DNA of 62,978 nucleotides. It comes from Alistipes sp. GTDB taxonomy: Bacteria; Bacteroidota; Bacteroidia; Bacteroidales; Rikenellaceae. A program made the translations under genes and the position numbers. Under the pieces are notes generated by a model. The model made no database searches and was not told the origin of the DNA. It saw only the letters and a list, made by a program, of their open reading frames with translations. Below are positions 34,284 to 43,215 of this stretch, in pieces (within the stretch, counting starts at the first letter, position 1; each line of letters starts with the position of its first letter). Location: NCBI GenBank assembly GCA_017505725.1, contig JAFVOR010000084.1:1-62978 (forward strand). The letters are read 5' to 3'.

Positions 34284-34576
34284 AATAAGTTAGCAATTGG
34301 CGGGTTTTAGGGTGAGAATCCAGCCAAATTCTGCGGGTTACGCATTTTGCAACCCCATAAAATCGGGTAAAATCCGATGCAATTCTCCTTGCCCGACAAT
34401 TCCAATCCCAAACGAAGAGAGAAGTGTGTGACCAACTTTTCAAATTCTCAAAAAAGGTTACGACTTTTTGCGGAATCACTTGCGTGTTCTATGGATAAAA
34501 GTACATTCTCGATTCTGTTTATTATGCAGAACTCTCTATATCGTCATCTAGCAAACTCATATTATCAAAAATATTG
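34284..34576. other. Intergenic region without a supported gene
   Basis: About 290 bases between the tRNA-Lys terminator and the terminator of the fimbrillin gene. Only a short dyad (ATCGGGTAAAATCCGAT near 34361) is visible. A 93-codon plus-strand frame has no family resemblance and runs across the terminator. Confidence 0.5.
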
Positions 34577-34604
34577 GGAGGGTGCTGCCGAAGCAACACC
34601 CTCC
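34577..34604 (-). terminator. Terminator of the M64/fimbrillin operon
   Basis: GGAGGGTG-C-TGC (34577-34588) pairs with GCA-A-CACCCTCC (34593-34604) with one mismatch and a 4-nt loop. On the minus strand it is followed by CAATATTTTTG. It lies 15 nt after the fimbrillin stop codon. Confidence 0.8.
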
Positions 34605-34618
34605 GTGGTTAAACATTT

Positions 34619-36565
34619 TTACTCTTTTATACAACGCACTGAGCCACCGCTGCCGTGAGGGAAGTAGCTTGCGGGGCTGACACCGCTACTGCAGCCGAAT
34701 TCGAGTTTGTATGCGTCGATGGGGCGGCTCGGATTAGGAGAAGCAGACCAGCAAAAGCCGTAAACTCCGACATTGCTCAACGACCCACTAACCTCGCTAC
34801 GATAGCCAACAGCAGGATACCACGCTGTTGTCTCACCATCCGCGAGAGTCCAATACATTCCGCGATTAGATGAATCGCCAGTTGCTTTCACATTCGCAGT
34901 TGCCCAGAAACCATTCTCTCCACCATCAGGGACACGGTAACCGACTGGACAAGGATCGTATAAGCCCTTCGCCGACTCTGATGTATGCCAGCCATTTCCT
35001 GGAACGCTTCCGCCATACCATCCAGTTGCAAAAGTCATAGGATTCTCCTCTGCCCAATCAATAGTTTTTTCACCTGAGACAGTCTTCCAACTACCAGTCG
35101 AAGCAGCAAGGGTTGTTCCCGATTTTGCGCAAGTACCCATAAATGGATCTTTGCGTCCCCACTGATAGAGCAAACCAAATGCACCAATATCGCCAGGAGT
35201 AGCTGAAGTTGCACCGAGGTTGCGATCCATCATTGTACCTGCATTGTTGGCATAGATATGGTCGTTCCAACCCTCCTCCGAGCACCAAATATGCCAAGAC
35301 CAGAGGATTACATCCTTTGAGTTGCGAACTGCAATCGAGGCGTTACCATTGCCAAATACCTCAGGAGTAGAGAAATAGACATAACCATTCTTATAGCCAA
35401 CACCTGTAACAAGGTCGCCAACATTTGGAGCTACATCCGTTCCGAAGCTCTCCCAAAGCACCTCGGTCTTCTTTACATTACCAACAGTAGCATCCGAATT
35501 ACCCTTGACTGCCTTAAACTTATATTTGCCTGCCGCCTTCACAAGGTAGCAGTTGGCAGTACCCTCGGCAGAGAGGTCGGTATAGAGCGAGAGATCGATA
35601 CCCTCGTCCTCACCATCACCTGTACCATCACCGTCACCGCCAGAACCGTCACCAGAGCCCATATTGTTCCAGTCGTCAGTAGTACAGCCTATATCGATAC
35701 GGATAGCAGTAGTCGAGGTGTTCAACACTGCTGTATAGGTGTATGAAACACCAGGCTTGAAATTGAACATATCCTCCAACAAATACGATACGCTCTTTGA
35801 GTTAATCTCCAACAATGGCACTGAGGTTTCGAGCATCTGCGGAACAACAATAGCCTCATAGACCACAGCCTCGCCATCGGCAAAGGTGCGAAGACCGAGG
35901 TTGCGCATCTTGATAGAGTGTGTACCTCCGTATGCATACTTCACAACCGAGCCATTTGCGAGCGACACACGAGCATCGGTAACGGTTGAGTGAAGATGAA
36001 CGGTAGCGTCAGCAGGGAGTGAGCCCACATACTCCTCGCCAGCCATAATCTTTACGACAAGGCGGCTCATAGAGTGCTGCATCTGCAATGATACTGCGCC
36101 ATCGGTTTGTGCTACGCCCTCAGCCTTTGCCCACAAGAAATCTGAATTTTCGTATGCGCCCTCAGCTGTTTGGTCGAGAGCCACCGAGAATGGTTGCTCA
36201 TCGACATCAACTACATCCATATATGGGTAGTAGGCATATACATCGCTCTTACCCTCACCCCAATATATTGGTCGCTCGGTAGCCCAGGCAGCGCCATCGA
36301 ACGCCATCACCTCATTATTGGCACGGTTACCCGAAATTTGGAGTGGTGCAGGTGTTGTTTCGTCTGCATAATCGGTTACATAGATGCCCAACTTGTCATC
36401 TGCCTCAAAAGCACCATCGGCTACACGAGTAGCATTTGGCGACACAATGTTGAACATCATTGTGCTGCTGAGTGGTGCTTCAACATTTTCGTACTCCTGG
36501 CTACAACCGACCAAGCCAAGAGCGAGAGCTGATACTATATATAAATACTTAGCTTTCATATTCAT
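34619..36565 (-). CDS. Fimbrillin-family lipoprotein with a C-terminal FISUMP-like domain
   Basis: 648 residues. A lipobox (LVGCSQ, Cys21) predicts outer-membrane lipidation. The N-terminal half (DKLGIYVTDYADE..., WGEGKSDVYAYYPY, SDFLWAKAEGV, LQMQHSMSRLVVKI) matches the fimbrillin/Mfa-like family of Bacteroidales surface adhesins. A Gly/Asp linker (about 307-325) precedes a C-terminal domain with GLYDPCPVGYRVP and SGGSVRCIKE, resembling the Fibrobacter succinogenes major paralogous domain. Probably a surface adhesin or pilus-tip type protein. The second ATG (36559) has a GGGAGG eight bases upstream, so it may be the true start. It lies 9 nt after the M64 gene. Confidence 0.85.
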   Translation of the reverse strand: MNMKAKYLYIVSALALGLVGCSQEYENVEAPLSSTMMFNIVSPNATRVADGAFEADDKLGIYVTDYADETTPAPLQISGNRANNEVMAFDGAAWATERPIYWGEGKSDVYAYYPYMDVVDVDEQPFSVALDQTAEGAYENSDFLWAKAEGVAQTDGAVSLQMQHSMSRLVVKIMAGEEYVGSLPADATVHLHSTVTDARVSLANGSVVKYAYGGTHSIKMRNLGLRTFADGEAVVYEAIVVPQMLETSVPLLEINSKSVSYLLEDMFNFKPGVSYTYTAVLNTSTTAIRIDIGCTTDDWNNMGSGDGSGGDGDGTGDGEDEGIDLSLYTDLSAEGTANCYLVKAAGKYKFKAVKGNSDATVGNVKKTEVLWESFGTDVAPNVGDLVTGVGYKNGYVYFSTPEVFGNGNASIAVRNSKDVILWSWHIWCSEEGWNDHIYANNAGTMMDRNLGATSATPGDIGAFGLLYQWGRKDPFMGTCAKSGTTLAASTGSWKTVSGEKTIDWAEENPMTFATGWYGGSVPGNGWHTSESAKGLYDPCPVGYRVPDGGENGFWATANVKATGDSSNRGMYWTLADGETTAWYPAVGYRSEVSGSLSNVGVYGFCWSASPNPSRPIDAYKLEFGCSSGVSPASYFPHGSGGSVRCIKE

Positions 36566-36574
36566 ATCCTCCCA

Positions 36575-39500
36575 TTAAAATTTGTTCTTGTTAAACTTTG
36601 GTTTGTCGCCCATTAACTTAGGCTCACGCTGGTCGCGCTGCGAAGAAGCCTTCACGCCCTCGCCATCCCAAGCACGAGTGGAGAGAGTAGATGCGGTCGA
36701 TGTCAGCGACTCGTAATCCTTCGCTTTGAATGCCTCGTAAGAGTACTCTTCACCCGCATACTTCATAATACGCTTAACCATTGCCTCGCGCGAAATGGCG
36801 TTGTAGTAGGCAATATTGTTGTTCATACACGAAGTTGCCTCCGAACGGAACACACCGCGAGTGTGCATAAATGCTCCCTCATATACATCAACTACATTCG
36901 AGAACTGTGGATCGTAAATCATATGCGACCAAGGCACCTCCTGCATACTTCCCGTAAGCGAGATATTCTCATAGAAACCGTAAGACTTCATCGCATTAAT
37001 CTCCTTAACATGACCACAGCAGATGCAAGAGCACGACTGAATAAATGCGTTGTGGTAGATATACTCGTCTGCCAACTTGCCGAAGCCGTGACCACCAGCC
37101 TCGTGGTGTACCAAGCCCTGGAAGTCGTATGGTGCAGGATCGTTGCTCATAGGCACAAGTGCCACTGCCGAGCCATCGCCCCACATATAGCACAAACCGC
37201 TATACTCGTAACTATTCTCAACGAGGATTACAAGCGTAGTAGCCACATTGTCGTTGATAGGAGCAACGCACGCACCTGCAAATACAGTCTCGAAGTCAGG
37301 CGATACACCCTCATTCAAGGTATATTGTGAGCCGAAGCGAGCCTCACGAATAGTATTGACCGTACCCATACCGCTATCGGCTGACATACCGAATACGGTA
37401 TAGACATTGAAGTAGTCCTTGTAGGTCACATAAGGCTCAATATCGAAGAAGTATGTATAGGCATCCTTCATTGCTTGGAGATACTTGCCCTCTGCAATAT
37501 CCTTTGCATCGAAGCAGTCACCCATAATCACAATGTTCACACCATTGCCCACACCCTTGGTCTGATGAGTGTAGAGGTCGCCATCACCATACTCGTAGTC
37601 GTACTGCTCGACGGTCATCTTTGTGCGATAGTCCTTACCATCAAGCAAGAATACCACCTCGCCACCACGACCTGCGTGGGTGCTCTCGATAACTGTACCG
37701 TTGGAATTAACCGTACCAGTCTTGAATGTACCAACATCGCCAGCTGCCATCTCGTTTACGGTAATTGTTACATCGACCTTACCTACGCCGCTTGAAGGGG
37801 TAACGGTTACCCACTCTGGCGCAGACTCAACCGACCACGCCTCGCCTGCCGGAGCACGCATCACAAAGGTCTTAGAGTGCTCGTTGTTGAGTGCACGGAG
37901 CAGGTTGCGCGAGATTGAGAACTCACGGTGAGCCGCAAAACGCTTGAACTCACTCCAACCCGATGCAAACTGATATTTCTTAATAGACTCCTCAGGCACC
38001 TCAATAGTAAAGTTGTCTTTTGCTACGCCATTGAAAGAGTTAGATGCAATAGTAGGAGCATTCTTTGCCTTGCTGACAATCGAAGAGACATAGTAACAGT
38101 TTGCAAATGCCTGCGACTCAATAACCTCTACATCCTTATGGAGCACGATGCCCTCGATATTCTTACAACCATAGAACAAACTCGATGGGATAGCCACAAT
38201 ATTTTCTGGAATCTCAACAACTCCACTCAATCGCCAACAGCCGTTAAATACAGACGAGCCAAGCGAGATAAGTTCCTCAGGAAGAACGAGTGTACCGTTG
38301 AACTCTGTCTTTGCAAATGCGCTACCTCCAATTGTGGTAACAGTTGAAGGGATATTCAACTCGCCCTTGAACTTTGTTTCGCTAAATGCGCTTGACCGAA
38401 TCTCTGTCAAACCCATAGGCAAGGTAAGGTTTCCAGTGAAACCGCAAGACGAGAATGATGATGAGTTGATGGTATGCACACCACTCGGAATGGTCAAAGA
38501 GCCTGTTAGAGCATTACAATCATAGAATGCAGATACTCCGATATGCTCCAAAGTCTCTGGTAATGCGAGGTTTCCCTTGATTGCAGATGTACTAAATGCG
38601 TGTTCGTCAATTCTTTTTAGCGAGTGAGGCAATGAAATCTCGCACATCAACGATTTACAATTGGCAAATGCACTTGAACCAATCTCCTCCAAAGTTGATG
38701 GAAATTGTACATTGGTAATTTTTGTATCCTGGAAACCACTGACATATTTCAAACCCTCTGGCAACTGAACTGTACCAGTGAGTGAAGTATATGAGAATGC
38801 ACTGTACTCAATGCGCTCCAACTTGTCAGGAAGCACGCACTTGATAAGGGTCTTTTTATTTTTAAATGCATCTTTAGGTATCTGATACACGCCATCAATC
38901 TTACTCTCTACCTCTTTGAGGTTAAGACGCATCAAAGAGGTCATCTTATCTCGCATAAATGTATAGTCGGCAGCACCAATCTCTCCCGTGAGTTTCAAGT
39001 TCTTAATAGCCGTGACATCCATCTCAAGGCGATCAACCATAGTCTTCTCCAAGCGACCAGCCTCAGGCGAGTGAACTACAACATACTCACGAGCATTGTC
39101 CTGGTGTGAAGCGTTGTCTGCCTCCCAAGCGGTGATGCTCACGCCCACCAACTCAACCTCGTACTCGCCCGTAGCAGCAGACTTCTTCACACTCAAATCG
39201 AAGTTGGTAATCTTACCCGGCAGGTACTCGGTAGCCTCGGCACGAATGTAGTGGCGTGGGCGACCGTCGATAGTGAGCACCAAGACACTCTTGCCTGCCT
39301 CAACTGTCTGCGGAACAACGATAGCACGGAAGTCGCCACCATCCTCGACAGGAATAATGCCGTCGAGAGGCACATCGCCCACAGGGGTAACCACGCCCGT
39401 AGCGAGGTTGATGGTCGATTTGCGGATAGTGTTGGTAACCAAGACATCCTTTTTTACGGCTGCGAACTCCGCCTCGCTCTCCCAGCCTTCGCCCTGGATA

Positions 39501-40060
39501 AAGCGTACACGAGCCGACGACATCTTGTGGTTAAATTTCAGTTTAATCTTCGACTCGGTAGGGGTTACGCCCTGAACATTCGCCCAAAGGAAGTCCGAGG
39601 CCTCGTAAGCCGCCATCTTGCCGTGCTCGGCAGGGGTGCGCTGATCCTTCGCAACCTCGAAAGCATACTCCTCGATAGAGGTTGGTGTGGCATAAGGATA
39701 GTAGCCGTAGAAATCGACCTTTGTGTCGTTGTCCTTGTAGTAGATGTCATACTCCGACACCCACGAGCCATCTTCGCCCAATGTGAACTTCACATTGTCC
39801 GCTTGATTATCCTCGACCAAGAGGTTTCCTGGCTGTTCACCCTCGTAGTTTACGAGGTAGATACCTACTGCATCGCCTGCGCAGAAGCCACTGTCATCGA
39901 CACGGGTGTCATCGTGCTGGTCGATGTTGTTTTCAATTTGCACCTTGTGCAAACCTTCGACATCGGGATTTGGTGTCTGCAAATCGATATCGGGAGCAAC
40001 GCAACCCGTCATCGCAAGCAGTGTCGCCATTACCGAAAAGTTGAGTAACTTTTTCATCAT
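36575..40060 (-). CDS. Multidomain lipoprotein: fimbrillin-like + BspA LRR + BACON + M64 metallopeptidase
   Basis: 1161 residues. A lipobox (MTGCVA) anchors it. Residues about 40-320 look fimbrillin-like (DAVGIYLVNYEGE, FYGYYPYATP, SDFLWANVQGV, LKFNHKMSSARV). Residues about 350-680 carry LRR_5 repeats (PSTLEEIGSSAFANC and relatives), diverged from those of the two BspA genes. Residues about 700-790 fit a BACON domain (WSVESAPEWVTVTPSSGVG). The last 350 residues are a peptidase M64 domain, with zinc motif HHEAGGHGFGKLADEY (HExxHxxGxxxD). M64 enzymes include an IgA-cleaving peptidase. A role in cutting host or bacterial surface glycoproteins is inferred. It is second in an operon that begins with leader RNA D and a 40-aa peptide. 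Confidence 0.88.
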   Translation of the reverse strand: MMKKLLNFSVMATLLAMTGCVAPDIDLQTPNPDVEGLHKVQIENNIDQHDDTRVDDSGFCAGDAVGIYLVNYEGEQPGNLLVEDNQADNVKFTLGEDGSWVSEYDIYYKDNDTKVDFYGYYPYATPTSIEEYAFEVAKDQRTPAEHGKMAAYEASDFLWANVQGVTPTESKIKLKFNHKMSSARVRFIQGEGWESEAEFAAVKKDVLVTNTIRKSTINLATGVVTPVGDVPLDGIIPVEDGGDFRAIVVPQTVEAGKSVLVLTIDGRPRHYIRAEATEYLPGKITNFDLSVKKSAATGEYEVELVGVSITAWEADNASHQDNAREYVVVHSPEAGRLEKTMVDRLEMDVTAIKNLKLTGEIGAADYTFMRDKMTSLMRLNLKEVESKIDGVYQIPKDAFKNKKTLIKCVLPDKLERIEYSAFSYTSLTGTVQLPEGLKYVSGFQDTKITNVQFPSTLEEIGSSAFANCKSLMCEISLPHSLKRIDEHAFSTSAIKGNLALPETLEHIGVSAFYDCNALTGSLTIPSGVHTINSSSFSSCGFTGNLTLPMGLTEIRSSAFSETKFKGELNIPSTVTTIGGSAFAKTEFNGTLVLPEELISLGSSVFNGCWRLSGVVEIPENIVAIPSSLFYGCKNIEGIVLHKDVEVIESQAFANCYYVSSIVSKAKNAPTIASNSFNGVAKDNFTIEVPEESIKKYQFASGWSEFKRFAAHREFSISRNLLRALNNEHSKTFVMRAPAGEAWSVESAPEWVTVTPSSGVGKVDVTITVNEMAAGDVGTFKTGTVNSNGTVIESTHAGRGGEVVFLLDGKDYRTKMTVEQYDYEYGDGDLYTHQTKGVGNGVNIVIMGDCFDAKDIAEGKYLQAMKDAYTYFFDIEPYVTYKDYFNVYTVFGMSADSGMGTVNTIREARFGSQYTLNEGVSPDFETVFAGACVAPINDNVATTLVILVENSYEYSGLCYMWGDGSAVALVPMSNDPAPYDFQGLVHHEAGGHGFGKLADEYIYHNAFIQSCSCICCGHVKEINAMKSYGFYENISLTGSMQEVPWSHMIYDPQFSNVVDVYEGAFMHTRGVFRSEATSCMNNNIAYYNAISREAMVKRIMKYAGEEYSYEAFKAKDYESLTSTASTLSTRAWDGEGVKASSQRDQREPKLMGDKPKFNKNKF

Positions 40061-40084
40061 AGTTGAATTTATGTTTATTGATTA

Positions 40085-40207
40085 TTAAATTTCTCCTTCA
40101 ACATTTTCGCCGTTGCCCCAATCAACGATGGGGGTTGATAACGAAAATCCCCGCTCGCAGGCAACGAGACATTGCTGCAAGTCAGGTGAAATGTAAGTTT
40201 GTTTCAT
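40085..40207 (-). CDS. Small 40-residue peptide upstream of the M64 gene
   Basis: MKQTYISPDLQQCLVACERG starts a 40-residue reading frame that ends 24 nt before the M64 gene. The MKxxYxxP start, central hydrophobic/Cys segment and acidic Gly/Asn-rich end (DWGNGENVEGEI) match a common, poorly characterised class of Bacteroidales small proteins found ahead of surface genes. An alternative ATG lies at 40213. The frame continues upstream, but that part lies in the leader RNA. Real expression is inferred from position and sequence type. Confidence 0.65.
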   Translation of the reverse strand: MKQTYISPDLQQCLVACERGFSLSTPIVDWGNGENVEGEI

Positions 40208-40274
40208 AAGCATATATATTTCGAGTTTATATTCTTGCCCAAAATTATCCGCACCTCGATAGTGGTATGTTAAT

Positions 40275-40480
40275 TGTTTGCACAAATAGAAAGCGTGGTG
40301 CTGAAAACTTATTTTAAGATTACAGGTTGTAGGATGACCTCGACAATAAAATAAGCAACAGCCCCACGCCATACCAGAGGGTATGACGCAGGAAGATGTC
40401 CGCTCATTCTCTTGTCTAATCGAACTTCCTACATTCGTAATCTGAGAATAAACTTACACTTTCCGCGTAATATGTTGCTA
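40275..40480 (-). ncRNA. Rod-shaped structured leader RNA, copy D
   Basis: On the minus strand the order is -7 element, an ACATATT block, then GGAAAGTGT, as in copies A and C. Helices in plus-strand positions: 40456-40463 with 40289-40296 (GAAAGTGT/ACGCTTTC, one G-U pair where A and C have G-C/A-U), 40437-40443 with 40317-40323, 40427-40433 with 40328-40334, 40412-40416 with 40342-40346, apical 40370-40375 with 40380-40385. The conserved 3'-strand block reads GCGTGGGGCTGTTGCTTATTTT on that strand in two parts (GCGTGGGG, then TGTTGCTTATTTT). The 3' end (CGCTTTCTATTTG) has a weaker U-run than A and C. It ends about 65 nt before the small peptide gene. Confidence 0.65.
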
Positions 40481-40488
40481 CAAAGTTA
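40481..40488 (-). promoter_or_regulatory. -7 element of the M64/fimbrillin operon and RNA D
   Basis: Minus strand TAACTTTG (TAnnTTTG). The -33 region lacks a clear TTTG, so the promoter may be weak or regulated. Confidence 0.55.
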
Positions 40489-41017
40489 GCAAACTTTTTC
40501 GCAGATTGTGCCATTTTGCTGACATTTTTTGCTGTTGCTCTATGAATTAAGGTATAAAAGAACGATTTTTCTTAGTGCAAAGTTCCGCCAATCTTTCTAA
40601 AAAAACAATATTGAAACAAAACTTTGTTATTTACAAATTGGAGAGTTGTTGGCAATATTTATCAATTGACACCATTGTGTTTCATTAGCCAATTACGACG
40701 AACTCATCAGCTTCTGGTATATTCGCAAGCCCGCCCCAAGCACTATAAAGCTAACCTAAGCCATAGCCATCGCATATGTCGTTTCATAGAGAAATAAGCT
40801 CTTCTCACTCTTTTGTGAGTGAATGATTTCTTACCTGTCTTTTTGTCGAGCGTTCTATGTTTAAGCCACTCGCCCCATTTCTCATACCACAGCTTGGAGA
40901 GTATTTTTTTTGAAATTTGTTTTTTGTCTTTATTACAAAAAAAGCAATTAGCAACCTCAATTCTATAACAAGATAGTAAATTTTTATCTCTTTACTCGTC
41001 GAATCGGGCATTTTTCG
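40489..41017. other. Intergenic region between divergent units
   Basis: About 530 AT-rich bases between the M64 operon promoter and the manA promoter. The only clear structure is CTCAC-TCTTTT-GTGAG near 40806. Long frames here are antisense shadows of manA. No gene supported. Confidence 0.5.
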
Positions 41018-41025
41018 TATCTTTG
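41018..41025 (+). promoter_or_regulatory. -7 element for manA
   Basis: TATCTTTG, 22 nt upstream of the ATG at 41048. Confidence 0.65.
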
Positions 41026-41047
41026 TCGCAAAATTAAGTAACAGGCT

Positions 41048-42031
41048 ATGTATCCGATTAAATTCAAACCACAACTCAAGGAGAATATTTGGGGCGGACA
41101 GCGTCTGCTCGAGATCAAGAAGGGACTCTACCCTCGTACCATCGACAAGACGAAAGTCTATGGCGAGAGCTGGGATATTTCGGGCGTGAAGGGCTCGATT
41201 TCGAAGGTAGCAAACGGATTCCTCAAGGGCAACAACCTTCAGGAGATTATCGAGGTCTATATGGGCGAGATTGTCGGCGAGAAGGTATTCGAGCAGTTCG
41301 GTCTGGACTTCCCGCTCTTGATCAAGAACTTGGATTGCAACGACACCCTCTCGGTGCAGGTGCACCCCAACGATGAGTTGGCTGAAGAGCGTCACGGCTC
41401 GTTTGGCAAGACCGAGATGTGGTATATTGCCGATGCCGAGGAGGGAGCAGTAATTTATCTCGGTTTCAAGAATAAGAATATCACTCGCGAGGAGTATATC
41501 CGCGCAGTTGCCGAGGGCACAGTAGCGGACATCTTGCAGTCTGTTCCCGTAAAGAAGGGCGATGTATTCTTCATCCCGGCAGGCACAGTTCACGCTTTGG
41601 CAAAGGGCTTGAATGTAATCGAGATTCAGCAGACATCGGACATCACCTACCGCATCTTCGACTGGAACAGAGTAGATAGCGAGGGTAAATCGCGCGAATT
41701 GCACACTGCATTGGCTGTTGATGCTATCGACTTCGAGTCGGGTGTCGAGGAGTGTCGTCGCACCTACACTGCTACTGCAAATAAAGAGGTCAATATCGTT
41801 GATTGCGAGTTCTTTACAACCGATATGCTTGTCGTGGATGGCGTGGCCGAGTTGGACTACTGCAAGCGCGATTCGTTCACCATCTATATGTGCATCGAGG
41901 GCGAAACAAAGGTCTCTCTTGATGGCGAGACGAGCGAGACTCTTCGCACTGGCGAGGTTATGCTCATACCTGCCATTGCAAACGAGGTTGTAATTGAGGG
42001 TAAGGCCCACATTCTTGCAAGTCACCTCTAA
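41048..42031 (+). CDS. manA: Mannose-6-phosphate isomerase, class I
   Basis: 327 residues. A cupin metalloenzyme interconverting mannose-6-phosphate and fructose-6-phosphate, linking mannose use with GDP-mannose synthesis. Zinc ligands are visible in VQVHPND and KTEMWY of the first cupin core and GTVHAL further on. NxRIFDW-type TYRIFDWNRVD is also typical. The length matches the short Bacteroidota/Firmicutes type. It is a single-gene unit flanked by its own -7 element and terminator. Confidence 0.95.
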   Translation: MYPIKFKPQLKENIWGGQRLLEIKKGLYPRTIDKTKVYGESWDISGVKGSISKVANGFLKGNNLQEIIEVYMGEIVGEKVFEQFGLDFPLLIKNLDCNDTLSVQVHPNDELAEERHGSFGKTEMWYIADAEEGAVIYLGFKNKNITREEYIRAVAEGTVADILQSVPVKKGDVFFIPAGTVHALAKGLNVIEIQQTSDITYRIFDWNRVDSEGKSRELHTALAVDAIDFESGVEECRRTYTATANKEVNIVDCEFFTTDMLVVDGVAELDYCKRDSFTIYMCIEGETKVSLDGETSETLRTGEVMLIPAIANEVVIEGKAHILASHL

Positions 42032-42056
42032 TAAGATAATAGAGGATATAAATAGA

Positions 42057-42085
42057 TAGAGCGGAGAGATTCTCCGCTCTATTTG
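42057..42085. terminator. Bidirectional intrinsic terminator
   Basis: TAGAGCGGAGA (42057-42067) and TCTCCGCTCTA (42071-42081) with a GAT loop, followed by TTTG. It lies between convergent manA and the BACON-nuclease gene. Confidence 0.88.
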
Positions 42086-42087
42086 TC

Positions 42088-43215
42088 TTATTGCCAATCC
42101 GAAGGGGTGTAGGTTGATTTCGGAGCATTCTTCACATTCGGGAAGAAGGTGAAGCCAGTCTTGCGCTCTATCTCTGCCACCGTCATAGTCTGTCGTGAAG
42201 CGTTGTCTTTGTGGTCGAACCAGAAGCCTACGCACTGCAACTCGCTTGCCGAGCAGTTGCCTACCCACTTGCCGCTATTGCCCTTCTTGGTGCGAAGGAT
42301 AACCTTGTAGTAGTGTGTTGGCACCGCGCACGCCTTGCCACTACCCTTATTATCCCACGCATAGTCATAACTAACACCTGGAGCAAAGTGTGCACCTGTA
42401 ACCACGTAGAGCGTATCGGAGCATATCCATTTATTGGTGATATTGCCCTCGAGTGAGGCCCAAGCGCCACCATTGAGAGCCTGCAACTGAGGCGTCATAT
42501 TCGTGTAGTAGAACGTTGTGGCATTGTCCTCGTTCGAAGCCAAACGGTCTGCCGATGGAAGTTGATGACCTCGCGAATGGGTGTTTGTGCCGCCCCCCTG
42601 CGAGTAGTACGAGTTGCGCAGATTAGGCTCATACACATCCTCCACGCAACAAGGATCGTAGTTCCAAGCGTCGGTGCGCTTACCTCTGCCCTCGATATAG
42701 CACTCGTGGAGTGGATATGCCACCCACAAGGCGCAATGTTTCTCCTTGTCGAAGCAGAATGAGTAGTTGCGTAACTTGTTGTTAGATGGCAACTTATCGT
42801 GGTGGCAATACTCCAAATTAGCATTCTCGGGCATCGAAGGCATCTCGGCCCAACCACTCGTGTCGAATGTCGGAACATAAGCCCCTTGCGAGACAACAAT
42901 CGTCTCTGTAATGCCATAGTGGTTGCTCGTAATATAGATTTTTGCACTACGACTCTCTGTTGCATTCGAGCTTTCGGCCTTCACCTTCACCATAAAGTTC
43001 TCACCCTTCTCCGCTGTGAGCCAGTTGGCATTCGGTAGAATCACATAGTCGAAATTCGATATAATCTGAATCTCCTTTACGCCGCCCTTTGCATCGAAGT
43101 CTATCGACTTGGTGGATATCTCAATATGTGGCTCAAAAGGCTTCTCGCCGCCACTTGTCGTGCACGCCATAACGGTGCTGCATAGCGCAAATATAGATGC
43201 TATAACCTTTCTCAT
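42088..43215 (-). CDS. BACON-domain DNA/RNA non-specific endonuclease (NUC1-type) lipoprotein
   Basis: 375 residues. Lipobox in STVMACTTSGG. Residues about 30-110 form a BACON domain (ISTKSIDFDAKGGVKEI...ANWLTAEKG...YITSNHYGITETIVVSQ). The rest is a His-Me finger endonuclease. SRGHQLPSADR is the family motif DRGHxxPxAD with Asp replaced by Ser, and FYYTNMTPQ...LNGGAWASLE holds the metal-binding Asn. It is predicted to be an outer-membrane-anchored enzyme that degrades DNA and RNA. Its ATG overlaps the rlmD stop codon (ATGA), so expression is coupled to that gene. Confidence 0.88.
   Translation of the reverse strand: MRKVIASIFALCSTVMACTTSGGEKPFEPHIEISTKSIDFDAKGGVKEIQIISNFDYVILPNANWLTAEKGENFMVKVKAESSNATESRSAKIYITSNHYGITETIVVSQGAYVPTFDTSGWAEMPSMPENANLEYCHHDKLPSNNKLRNYSFCFDKEKHCALWVAYPLHECYIEGRGKRTDAWNYDPCCVEDVYEPNLRNSYYSQGGGTNTHSRGHQLPSADRLASNEDNATTFYYTNMTPQLQALNGGAWASLEGNITNKWICSDTLYVVTGAHFAPGVSYDYAWDNKGSGKACAVPTHYYKVILRTKKGNSGKWVGNCSASELQCVGFWFDHKDNASRQTMTVAEIERKTGFTFFPNVKNAPKSTYTPSDWQ

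Noticed and set aside
34377-34658. 93-codon frame before the fimbrillin gene
   Set aside because: It crosses the operon terminator and the fimbrillin 3' end on the other strand; no family.
40208-40372. Upstream extension of the 40-aa peptide to 95 codons
   Set aside because: The extension runs through leader RNA D, and the MKxxYxxP start lies at 40207.
40805-42268. 487-codon minus-strand frame across manA
   Set aside because: It covers manA, its promoter and its terminator; no recognisable protein.
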